Shown here: one piece after another, positions 34,629 through 45,776 of the stretch
How the letters are laid out: each line of letters starts with the position of its first letter
How positions within the stretch are numbered: position 1 is the stretch's first letter
From: Nymphaea colorata
Taxonomy: Eukaryota > Streptophyta > Magnoliopsida > Nymphaeales > Nymphaeaceae
Length of the DNA stretch: 64,000 bases
NCBI RefSeq assembly: GCF_008831285.2
Contig: NC_045142.1
Location: 16,309,354-16,373,353, forward strand
Direction: 5' to 3'
Notes under the pieces: model-generated
What the model was told of the DNA's origin: nothing
Seen by the model: the letters and a program-made list of their open reading frames with translations, nothing else
Database searches by the model: none
Program-made: the position numbers and the translations under genes

Positions 34629-36552
34629 GTAACAACACCAGCGCTCCTTGCTTTGTTCTTCTCATCTTCTTCCTTCTCTCTCTGTAGATCTCTCTGTTTC
34701 TCCATTGTCGCTTCTTGTTTTCTTCCCACTTAGTTGATCTGCTTTTGCTTCTGCTTCCTTTCTCCATCTGCACACTCGCATTGATCTTTACTGCTGCGGT
34801 AGAAACCAGAAACGCTTCTTCTCTTTTCTGGGAGACCAATTGATCTGTTGTGTTGAACCTCTGAGGTACAGATAGAGCGCGTAGTCATTCATCTGCATGT
34901 AATAATTTTCAACCTAAGTAAGATCTGAATCTGTGTAAACGTCTTGATAGGTAATTAAATGTAAGTTTACAGAACCGAAAGCTTTCGAAACCTGCGTGAA
35001 TAAATGAAATCGGACAGGTAGGAAAAAAAAAAAGAAATCATGCATCCTTCTTTTGTCGCTATGCGCGTCGCATGTGCAACGTAAAAGGTGTGAGCAGCGG
35101 ATTGTACACGTACGTTGTGTCTCGTCATTTAACAAATCGTGGAGCTCAAACTCTGAACGAATGTCAGGAGGCCATTTCGTAAACGGAACAGTGTTTCTGT
35201 TTTTAAACGGTGGTTTTTGAATCTAAACCACGGCAGATTCATAAAATAATTATGAACTATCTCATTGGCCGAACAGAGAACCTACGTCTTCGAATATTTT
35301 TGGCATAAGATGCGCTCAAACGACACCCTCATGGCAACTGATGCTCAAGCTTTCAAAGAAATACATAAATATACATTATTTTAGTTTATAAGTTATTAGA
35401 GAGAGTGTGCCTGTGCGTGTGTGTCTGTGTGGAAGGAAAGGAAAAGAAAACGAGAGCAAGTGGGAGAGAAAAATATGGATGGAGGAGTTAATTGTGGAGA
35501 GAAAGTGGGCCAAATTTGTAGTGTTTGATTGATTAAAAGTGATCAACGAATTACACGTTGATTCCCAGCGCCATGTTCGAGAGCGTAATTGGTGGACAGA
35601 ATATTGTGAAAGCAGGCTTATCGAATCATTTGATCATGGCTGATATAGAAAATTGGCGCCAGTCGCATGGTGTTTAATTTTATTAGTTTTTAAATCATTC
35701 TTCTTCTTCTTTCGATTTGAATCAGATATTTGATTTTTATAATATGGTTCTATTTCATAAAGGAGCTCCGCCGATCCGGGATCAGCGTAGCCAATTCCAC
35801 TTGTTTAGGATCAATAGTGACCAATGCGAGGCTCTCCTTTAGCCTAGGCAGTTAGGTTTCCTCACCTACATGATCATCAGATCTCCCGTCATCCTTCGCC
35901 ACATGGACCCATAGAAATTTGGACCCATCCATCTTATTATAAATTCAAAGGATTCATTCTACATATGTACAAGTTGAAATCCTCCAATCATATGGATCTC
36001 CATTTAATCACTCATTTTCAATGTAATAGTATGATTAAACACACCACCCAATGCAATATACTTAATTACATGGAGAAATCGTAGGATTAAACCTGTCATA
36101 TATATATATATATATATATCATAGAGAGAGAAAGAGACTAGTTATTTGTGAAAAAACCTTGAAGGGGTCCTGTTCCAGGTGAGCCTAGTTATTCACAAAC
36201 ACAGTTTCCAACATCACCCAAGACATCATTTTCGGGTGTCATCCAAACGTGCCCATATGCTTTTTTTTCTCTATAAAACTTCCCAACCATTTACTTATTG
36301 CATTGATGAGAAACCATATAGTTTCAATTGTATATATTAATCTTAAATGTAGGGAAATGGCCACAGCAATTCATGTTAGCTGATTTAGTTAAAGCAGTAC
36401 AGACCAATGCTAGTCTGGGAATCTGAGGGCAAATAAGTGCATCCCCCTGGTCACGATCAGAGAGGTACAGATGTAATAAGGCCAAAGTTGGTGCAGCTCC
36501 AGCTTTCTTACTGAAATATTAACTACGTCAAATTCAAATTTGGTTGAGGTAG

Positions 36553-36793
36553 AATCAGGGATGAAGCTAGAAATTTTTCATGAAGGAGCCGAATTAGAGT
36601 TTCTAGAGCTAAAAATTTTTCATGAAGGGGCCGAATTAGAGTTTCTGAATTTTGACTAGGGTCAAAATATCATTTTTAAAATCTTTATATAGAACAAGTG
36701 AAATTTTCTAAAATTTAGATATAATTTTTTAAAAAGAAAAATTTGAGGTAGGGCCAAGGCCCATGTGGCCCTACCTTGGCTCTGCTCCAGGGT
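36553..36793. repeat. Dispersed GGGCC/AAATTTT repeat family, member with partial duplication
   Basis: The left end is duplicated in tandem: GAAGCTAGAAATTTTTCATG followed by AAGG(A/G)GCCGAATTAGAGTTTC occurs at 36,560 and again at 36,605. It ends in GGGCCAAGGCCCATGTGGCC followed by TTGGCTCTGCTCCAG, so it is the best-preserved copy in the window. Confidence 0.65.
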
Positions 36794-37119
36794 AGAATCA
36801 ATGGTGTAGCTAAAAAAATTTGGTTGAAGAACACTCTAAGTTTAAATTTCAAACTTTGAGGGGCAGTAAAATAAAAATAAATGAGGTTTTTATATATAAA
36901 ATAAAGTAAAATTTGTACTGGGTAGGATTTAATTTGAGTCCAGCAATAAAAAAAAAAGAAAACTTAAAAATTATTTTTAAGAAAATGTAAAATATACCCA
37001 CCTTAAAAGAAGTTGTTGGGATTTTTTTTTTTTTTGGTTCCATCTAGTACTCCTATTTGTGCATCTATCTTTTGCATTAGAATATTATTAGTTTTTTTAC
37101 TGAATCTAAATGAGTTCAC

Positions 37120-37250
37120 ATGTACCCAATTTGAACTCGTCGTGTTAACTTAGCCGAGTTTTATTTTTTAACTCATAAACAAGTCAGAGTTTCGAGCAAA
37201 CAAATAAGTGTCGAGCTCGATTTTCTTTAGATACGCTCGTTAACTGCAAA
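37120..37250. repeat. Fragment related to the hAT MITE
   Basis: Words GAACTCGT, AGCCGAGTT, AACTCATAAACAAGTC, GTTTCGAGC and GTCGAGCTCGATTTT recall the interior of the element at 19,209-19,671. Ends are missing. Confidence 0.45.
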
Positions 37251-37382
37251 TATCTAGTCCCATGTTCACTAATCTAAAAATCAACAAAAAAATATAATCT
37301 TTTCTCATAAGGTGTGTGTGGATGACACCCAAAATCAATTTTTGGAGAAACAAATATTTTGCCTTCCAAAACATCATTTCAA

Positions 37383-37633
37383 GGGGCATAGCGTAGCTGG
37401 TTGAGCTAGGGGCCTGTACTAAGGCAGGTCTCTAGTTCAATTTCCGTGGGCGTTATATTCATGTGTCTTAAGACGGTAGGGCGCGGCATCTAAACTGAAG
37501 GGTGCACCGTTGCTATCGCTGACACCGACGCAGCTCAGGACCCCGGAGGCAGGGGGAATGGGGGGCCTTCGGGCCTTTTTCGGGCGGTGGGATTAATACC
37601 CCTTGAAGCATGTTTGATAACAAAAAAAAAAAA
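37383..37633 (+). mobile_element. tRNA-derived SINE
   Basis: The head GGGGCATAGCGTAGCTGG contains a perfect Pol III A box TAGCGTAGCTGG (37,389-37,400; consensus TRGYNNARNNGG) and a near B box GTTCAATTTCC (37,435-37,445) at the usual spacing. A 170-bp GC-richer body unrelated to tRNA follows, and the element ends in A-rich CAAAAAAAAAAAA at 37,621-37,633. There is no cloverleaf 3' half, so it is not a tRNA gene. It lies within other repeat-like DNA (GGATGACACCC...) and I cannot define target duplications. Confidence 0.7.
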
Positions 37634-38716
37634 GTTTTGTCAAAATTCATTTTTGGCAAAACTAATTTTTCAGAAAGGGAGTGAATAACTTGTTGCCCCC
37701 AGTTACTAAAGAAAATGGGTTTTTGTCTTATTGCCCAAACACATGAACCAGTTTTTCAAAACTAGTTAAAAAAAAAAACAGTTTTCACAAAGTTTTTTTT
37801 TTTTTTTTACTGTGTCATCGAAAGGCTACCATAGTTTTTACCTTTTTAGCTATTTCCACATTGAACAGTTTCCTGCTGAACTTTTCAAATTCATCCTTTC
37901 GCTTTCCTTGATCAGAACTCTCTAGTCTTTTCTCATTCACATCGACCTTAACATAGGTAAGGACGTTTTCCGCGCTAGGTGGCTATTGTGGGAATCTGTG
38001 TTCTACCGTTTCATTGGAGCAAGAAGTACATTTTTGGATTGCACTTCTGTGTAGTTATTGAGAGGGTCGTTTTTGTTTTACCATCTACAGTATTTTTGTC
38101 ATTTTCAATCTTGGTTAGAGGGTAATGTATGAGCTGTTGCTACTAAGATTTTTTTTCAAAAAAGTGCCCATAAGATGCAATAATTTTCATGTCTAACTTT
38201 TACTTTTTCTGTAAATAAAATTTGTGAGTCCAAGAAGTTAAGCTGCTTAATTTTTAAACATTGTAAAATCATATTAATATAACAAAAAAAAGTCTTTTGA
38301 GTTGATTAAGAGGTTTTCCAATAAAAAGATAAATAACAAGAAAGTAAGGAGATAAGTGGTTGGGTGAAGGCTTTGGCTTTATGCCGAACACAGACAGTGA
38401 GAAGCGCTGCTCACCCAAACAAAGAGACAAATGCTGCTTAGTTGGTTTTGGAAAACACATTCATATATAACTTTTTAGGTTCTATTTTCAGCTTCATCCT
38501 CATGTTTTTTATTTTGAGCCAACAGTTGTCGATAACTTAAGTTTTTTTAGTTAGAACTTTTGGTTATGGTTGCTTACCCGTTCTCATCTCAAAGATAGGA
38601 TTGATTGATCCAGCTAAAGAAAGCAGAAGGATCGATTTGGAAAACTCAAAAAAAAAATGAGAAGCTTTCCATAATCTAACTAAGAAGGTGAAGATGATCG
38701 GATAGACAAAATTAAG
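37634..38716. other. Spacer
   Basis: Sequence up to about 37,780 has AAAACTAGTT/CCAAAAC words as in the MITE at 38.7 kb and may be a relative of it. The rest is featureless. Confidence 0.45.
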
Positions 38717-38978
38717 AGGGTGTTTGGATGACACTTTCCTTTAACTCAATTTTGTAAAAATGTAAAAGCTAAGTTTTATGAAAACTAAGTTTTTTAATGG
38801 GTTTTAGAATTTTGTTTTGTTATTTGGGTGACACATCCAAAACCTAGTTTTTGAATAACTTAAAGGTAATCAGGTTGTTTCACTTCTTTTTGCAAAATTA
38901 GGTTTTATCAAAGCTGGGTTTTTCTCAAACCAAGTTTTACCTTCTAAACTTGGTTTTGAAGTGTCATCAAAACACCCC
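38717..38978. mobile_element. TIR MITE, about 262 bp
   Basis: Begins AGGGTGTTTGGATGACACTT and ends GAAGTGTCATCAAAACACCC, giving terminal inverted repeats of about 20 bp with few mismatches. The interior repeats AAACTAAGTTTT, AAACCTAGTTTT and AAACCAAGTTTT-like words. Six bases AAAATT occur on both sides but offset, so the target duplication and superfamily remain open. Confidence 0.75.
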
Positions 38979-41900
38979 TAAAATTTTCAAAAGGTGCGTC
39001 TGAATATAAAAGAACTCTAAGTTTGAAGGTGTAGTTAGTGGCAACATTTTCTTTTACAGAAAACATATTTTAGAAAAAATATTTGGTCCGTTTAAAACTT
39101 GGTTTGTATGTTTGGGTGGCGCATCAGAAACAACACCTTTGTGAAAAATCTGGAAAAAAAGATCTTGAAGGATGGCAGGCATTGACTTTCTTTTGAAAGC
39201 GGCGTTATTTAAAAGTTGAGTTTTTTCAAAAATTCAATTTCACTCAAGTACACTTTAAAAAAAAAAATCAATTGAAATTCAAGAAACAGGGCTCTCAACT
39301 GGATAGATAGTGAGGTAAAATATTCTTTTTGCTCACTAGGAAAATGTTTTTTAAAAGTTAAGCCAAGAGATGGAGGACAGATAAAATGTTGTCCGCAAAT
39401 ATTGGGGGAGGCTACCATGAATTTCACAATTTTCAAAATAAAACCATGAATTTGGAATTTGAAAAATCAATAACAAGACAGTGACTGGTATGCAGAAACC
39501 TCGTTATTTCACTGTCGATCTGATTATTTCATTTCTGCCCCTTCCCTTTACTTTCCAAGTCAAAGACTGCCAATCCCAGGCAAACACGCAACCACATCAT
39601 GCTATGTCACATCGTGAGGCCCTTAAAGAACCCACGTTGGAGAAATATATCATGTTCCGTGTAACCGCAATAAATTGACTACAAGAAAACCATTTTTTAT
39701 TATTTTTCTTTTATCAAAACATAGTATTTTCCTTTTTCTTTTTCCATTTCTTTTTTTTTTTTGCACCATTCATATAAAGATAAGAATTTGTGAAAAACAG
39801 CCTTAAAATGGAAAACAGAAGCTAATCAAGATCACAGATGGGCGCCTCTTTTGGGTCGGGTGACTTTTATGGTGTTACTTTTTATTATGGGGTGGAGATT
39901 GGAATTAAGTGGTTCTAATTTCTCTCTTTCTTTCTTACTGTTTGCACCTCCGCCTTCTTTTTAATTCGGAACTATCACAAAGCAACCTAGAATTTGACTA
40001 TTTTGTGGTTGTTATATTTTGTTGTTGTTAAAATTTTGCTTTTGAATTTTCGGGGGTAATTGATATTCAAGTTAAAACATGATAGAGACAGTATCTTGAG
40101 GTACCGACAAACCCTATATTTTAAGGAGATCAAGTGTTAAATGAAAGTTTCCGTCTTCTACCAAGTAATGACAAACCCCATTCACTCAAAATATAAAAAA
40201 ATACCAAAAAACTACCTCTACTTTTTAGAAATAGCAATGGTAAAACTCTTTCGCTTTAGCTTTAAGCTGCAAGGAGCCTACCAGCCAAGGCCCACTTTTG
40301 CAGTTTTTTTGGCTCGGTCTCGGGCACATAAACTACTGAACAAAAAAAAAAAAGAATAGTGCGCTCTTGCTGGAGGAAAGGAAAGGGCCCCTCCCCTCTA
40401 TTATTAGCTGAAAAATGCTACAAAGATCTGGCAATGTATGAAGGGAAAGCAGTGCAGCTTTTGTTGGTTCATTAGCAAAATCCGACTTATCATTTGCAAT
40501 CAGAAGGAAAAGAAAGTGGTTCAGCTTTAAGCCTCCCAATGCAAGTTAAAAAATAGTGGAGGTGTCATCCTAAGACACCGAAATCAATCCTACATCTTAG
40601 AAGGATGAGTGGAGGTTTTGGTCTTCAATTGAACAGTACGATTAGCCTCCCACTCACCCGAATCTTCTTCCCCAATAGGGAATCACTTGACTTGTACAAC
40701 CTTTATTACTCTGCAAACACTTCTCCAACAAAATCATTGAGCCCTTACCATCTTTTTCAATCCATTGGCTTCCATCATTAACTTTAGACCAGGAAAGAAC
40801 TAGCTGCAACTTAGTTTAAAACCTATTTTAACATCATGCGACCACTTTTAAAGTCTTTTTATTTTTTTCAAAACCAGGCTTTAGCTACAAAAATCTAGCA
40901 AAGATATATGTATACCACAATATATATAGGAACAATATATGTTTATCACAGCATAGAGAGAGAGTGCAATTTTATAAGTTACTTTTACCACTTGTACCTT
41001 TTAAGCACAATAAAACTATGAAGGTTGAACTGAAAAGGCTTGAAGTTAGGGAGATTTAGGTTGGAGCATGGACTACCTTCTATTGAACAATAACGTTGTT
41101 GTTCTTTGTTGTTTTAATAGATTTATGTTATTATTACAATCATAATTTAATGTGCCGCTTTGTTTTTGTTCTTCTTCTCATGTGTTTTATGCACAAACAT
41201 GTATATATATATACATATAGATGTAAGTGCATATGTTTGTACGTGTGTGTCTACTTTCTTTGTTTGATGGGAGTGCTGTCCCTATGTGTTTGTGTTGCGT
41301 GTGTGTACATACGTCTGTGCATGTGCGTGTTTGAATCATATACTTTTATGTTCTGCCATATGATCTCAATTTATATATTTTGACAAAAGGTTAACATGTA
41401 CCCCAGATGGTATGTCGAGTTAGTGATGTCACAAACAAACGTGCATTTTTCTCCAGCAGGTCATTTAATATAACAAAGATTTCTGTGCAACATAAGAAGT
41501 TTCATTTATCTTAACTATATTTCCTTTCATAGGGTTCTATACTCGGCCTATCACGGCAATTGTATGAAAGACTTTAGGGATCTAAAATTTACTTAAATCG
41601 GCAACCATATTGCCAGCAGAAACAACATCTGCCCTCATGTGGTCAAATGAAAGAAGTTTTTATTTTTTTAATTAAATAATTACCTGTTAAATTTTTTCAC
41701 AAGCGAACCTATGCTGCGATCATTCTTATAATCAAATCAACTGGCCTTTTCCAGTCCTCTTATTTTCTCATGATTCACAAATGTGATCTTCTATGGAGGT
41801 GTAGAAGGATGAGCTTTCATATTAACTCTCTTAAAAGCTTTTCTTTTTCGCCAATTCATTCAAAATTACTACCTCAAGCTACATCTGTTCTTGGTAAATC

Positions 41901-42032
41901 AAGAACGAACAAGTTTTCGGGTATATATTTTAGAGACCATCTTCCCCTTACTGTTTCAAGGGGGCTCAGGGCTGTTTCGAGCATAACACCGATTGTTTGA
42001 GCCCGATGCCTGAATTAGTGTATGGTTTATTC
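38979..42032. other. Spacer
   Basis: No gene seen. Frames at 40,141-40,539 and 41,096-41,383 are low-complexity or microsatellite-like (TGTGTG/TACATA at 41,200-41,330). Confidence 0.5.
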
Positions 42033-42165
42033 AAACCAATGACCAGCAGTCTACCAGACCCGGCATAAGCTAGTGCAGCCAAGCCACTCGTGGACATAGT
42101 CTATGGGCACCCTCTCATTTGAACCAACGACCAGCAGTCTACCAGACCCGACGTAAGCCAGTATG
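42033..42165. repeat. Short tandem duplication, about 88-bp period
   Basis: AACCAATGACCAGCAGTCTA then CCAGACCCGGCATAAGC at 42,033 recurs as AACCAACGACCAGCAGTCTA then CCAGACCCGACGTAAGC at 42,122. Short, GC-richer than its surroundings, no family recognised. Confidence 0.8.
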
Positions 42166-43443
42166 CCACCATCACTCAACCCAGTCTGATCTAGCAATTT
42201 ATTTATTAAGACAGCGGGACGTTCATGCATGCCTGTGGGGATGGCATCGTGTAGCAGATGGCGCTATGTCCTAGTGATAAACTGGTGCCTTGGGTTGACC
42301 AAATCGTTCACACCTCCAATGGTAGAAGGCGGGTGAAAGAGGACGGCCTCTAGAGACACGCAGATTTGGGTCAACGGCCGCCACCCAAACCCAACCCATA
42401 GGTAACCAAAAACTTATTTTTCATCTAGTGTGGACGCCCAAATAAATATTAGCCGTGGTCATCCAGAGTCTCACTGATGAGGTTTGTTTTATTATAGGGC
42501 CCACCTCAAAACTTTAAATTGTCAAGTCGCTCTTCATTGTTCTTTGGGGTAGGCAAGAATTCAAATTATAGTTTTAAAATTTGAATAGACTGAAATAAAG
42601 ATTTTTAAATTTGTTATATATGTTAAATAAAACTTTTAAAATTTATATATAAAATTTTGAAAATTTTAAAATCTGACATGAGATAAAGGCCTCTGCCGAC
42701 CCCTCTCTGCCTTCGACCTTGATTGTTCTCAAATTTAAGAAATATAAAGTCAGAAAGGGATGACCTCGGTTGGGATTCATCAATTAAATATGCATTGAAG
42801 AAAACATAGCCTCGCATGAAAATCATAAAATTTATTATTTAAGATTCAAGCACCTCAAGTTCAGGATCTCACATACACTTCGGAGGTGTTTGATTCCTTT
42901 AGATTTATAATTCATACTGTTTGATTCCTTTGGATTTATGATTCATACATTTGATGTGGATATGATGCAACATGTTTTTGTTGATGAACCATAAACTTTA
43001 TGGTTCATCAAGCTAAGGATAGGATAGATGTACACTTGAATTCTTTCTTTTTTTTTTTTACTTGACAAAAAATTGGTTTTAAGATTAAAAAAAGTAAAGG
43101 TGTGATGTTAAATCCACGGTTGTGTATTAATTAGTCGCAACGATAGAGACATCCCATCGCGTCCCATGAAAAAAAGAGAAAAGAGAGTTTAGCTTTGGGA
43201 AGGAAACTGCAAGGATTGGTGACGGACGGGACCGACCCGTACGGACACACACCTTAGGTAGTAGTCGTTACTCGTTAGTGGGTCTTCCACATGGTGGGGG
43301 GCCAGTCCTTCACTTTCTTCTTTTTTTTCTTACTGCCATTCCACGCTACTACAAGGACAGCCACATGGAACACGAGCGAAAGAAAGGCTAGAAACCAAAT
43401 CAAACATGACTCCTACACGAGGGCAAATATAAAAGAATTCCTA

Positions 43444-43499
<56 letters not shown>

Positions 43500-45180
43500 G
43501 AAAAAAAAAAAAGAAAAAGAAAGAGAAAGAGTACAATTTTGACGCGTTGTAGCCTACCTATTTGAGCTATGCCCCATAGTCTACCGATTCAATTATAGTA
43601 TATTGATTCACGCCAAATTCGTAAGGTTGACTAGTTTTTATAGATGTGAATAGATCACGCGGACTTGTTCAACAATTAAAGCATGACACATGGCTGTAGT
43701 TGTTAATGGGGTTTTTTTACACGATATCCATGTTGAATTAGAATTCTACGAAGATTGGATTGTATGTCAATATTGAATCATGATTAGTAAAATTTGAATT
43801 TTGGTTCTTTTTTAGTAATGCAGCTTGCTTTTGCTTAGGCAGTCAGAGTGGACCGGTCAGCAGAATTTTCACGACTTCTTTATGCGGAAACATTGGGACA
43901 TATTAATGGTTGATTTGGCAAATAGAATAATATGTAATTGTTTGATGATTTTTTATTCATAAAACATCGAGAAAAGTGCCTTATAAATTTACCTCAAACT
44001 TTAAAACATATTTAAAAACCTTAACCACCAACAACAACTTTGTGCACTAACTTTTGTGGAATAAAGGCAATGATAACGTAAAAGCTATTAATGATGAGAG
44101 GGCGCTTAAAAAAGAAATGCGACGTATTCTTTTCTCTTATTATGGCATCACATAATATATTTCTTTTCAGAAGGGAGTCCCCTAAAAGTAGTTTGGCATT
44201 TGGCCTTTTAAAAGGGATTTTCGGTAACAAAATGAACCCCAAAATGATTTTTTTCTAGAAGTACAATTTTTTTTTGTGTCGATGCTTGGTACCACCCTTT
44301 TTTTGCTAACCATGTTACTAAAACAAATTTATGGCCATTAATCATCACAACTCCTTTTCAAGGATATTCAAAAGCACGTGCGGAGCAAAGGAGGGGTTCA
44401 CGGAGGATCTCTTTCTTTCTCAATTTTTTTTTAAAAATTTACATGTAATTTTTAGAAAATTTTATTTGCTCAATATAAAATTTTTGAAAAATGATATTTT
44501 GGTTCCTATCAAATTTATAAAACTTTAATTGACGCTTTATAATAAAAAATTTCTAATTCCAATTTCCACTCGGGTCCAAAAGTATTGCTTTCTCTTAAAA
44601 AAGTAATGTCATGTGGCTGTACTGGCTGATACAGCACATAGCCGCCCCTTGATGATACTGCACTTTAAAATGTTATTCTTGTTTGTAAGGATGAGTGTTT
44701 TTTTTTTTTTTAATTTTAAATGTCTCCAAAGAGAGGCCTTTATAGCCCCATGTGCCTTTCTCCTCCAAAATTAACAAAGCATGTATGGAAACCTCAATAG
44801 TTGAGATAATGAGTGTCGTGAAATGTAAAAGTGATCACATGTATTGTTATTTAGACTTTTTGTAAGTTGCCACTTAATATGCTGTCCGGACTTAATAATT
44901 TAAAAGATTCTTTATTTTTATAGTTGAAGAAATAAAACAATGCAGGTCGGTGTCGATGAGCAATGGAAATACCAATACTCACAATGCTGCTGATTAAGAA
45001 ATAAAAAAAAGGAATCCTGTTAGGTCAAGAATCATGCAGAATCCGATAGAAAAGATGAGCGTTTCCTTTCGAAAGCCAACAGAGATTAGGCTCGGAGAGA
45101 GGCCGCGTGGACCGCTCTTTTTATGACTTGACTCTTGCAAGCGGTATCACTGTGAATCGCGTGTAAAAATTCTAGGAAGG
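42166..45180. other. Spacer upstream of the desaturase gene
   Basis: Holds dispersed-family fragments at 42,580-42,720 and 44,385-44,560 (TTTACATGTAATTTTTAGAA, TTTTTGAAAAATGATATTTT) and a compound (TA)n(GA)n microsatellite at 43,444-43,498. No exon seen. Confidence 0.5.
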
Positions 45181-45302
45181 GGTGAACTTGGAAGATGGGA
45201 ACCCTGCTTCTTCTCCCTCTTGTGGACGGTGAGAGATGTTTCCATGGCCCTTCCATCCCCCTCCATCTTTTAAGCCCTCGCCCACCGCTTCCTCCCGTCA
45301 CC

Positions 45303-45309
45303 CACGTCA
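45303..45309 (+). promoter_or_regulatory. ACGT-core element upstream of the desaturase
   Basis: CACGTCA combines a G-box-like ACGT core with a TGACG half on the other strand, about 170 bp before the TATA-like box. Such sites bind bZIP factors in plants; whether this one is used cannot be told from sequence. Confidence 0.3.
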
Positions 45310-45474
45310 GACTTCTGACTTGCCTCCTCCTCATTCACTCGTTCCCCAGCAGAGAGAGGGAGAATCTCTTCTCTCGCCGCTGCAGAACTGTTTGGTGATA
45401 AAAACTGAGGCCAGAATCCAACGCCAGCTAAAACGAGAGGCAGGGATTGCCCTCTCCCTCCCTCCTCTGGTGTT

Positions 45475-45776
45475 CATATATCCGAAGCCACAGCCACACA
45501 GAGAGAGAGAGAGAGAGAGAGCAGCAGCAGGAGCAGCGCACCACCTCGGCCTTCTCTCTCTCCCCTTCTCCTTGGTTGTCTCTATCACCAAAGAGAGAGG
45601 AGCCATTCTTTTTTCTCGCTCTCCTCTCCCCATTTGCCTCCTCCCCACTGTGTTCCACATTTGCTGCATTACGTGCTTACTTTTAAAAGAGGCAGAAAGG
45701 CATTAATCGACATCGAAGGGGAGTGTGCGTGTGTGGTGTCTCTGTGTTTTCCTCCTCTCTCCCCCAAGAGGCAGCA
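45475..45776 (+). promoter_or_regulatory. TATA-like box and 5' leader of the desaturase
   Basis: CATATATCC at 45,475-45,483 is the best TATA candidate. Between it and the start codon the sequence is CT/GA-rich, with (GA)n at 45,499-45,521 and GCAGCAGCAGGAGCAGC, and holds no ATG, so 45,777 would be the first AUG of the transcript. Confidence 0.5.

Larger units (their letters stand above)
34629..37380. other. Spacer
   Basis: No convincing exon apart from the weak candidate at 36,352-36,425. A TA tract lies at 36,100-36,118 and a dispersed repeat at 36,553-36,793. Confidence 0.45.

Noticed and set aside
37383-37450. Possible tRNA gene
   Set aside because: A and B boxes are present, but no acceptor stem or complete cloverleaf forms and an unrelated body with an A tail follows; a SINE explains it better.
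45331-45669. 112-aa and 76-aa minus-strand frames upstream of the desaturase
   Set aside because: They are antisense to the CT/GA-rich leader and consist mainly of Ser/Leu/Glu/Arg runs.
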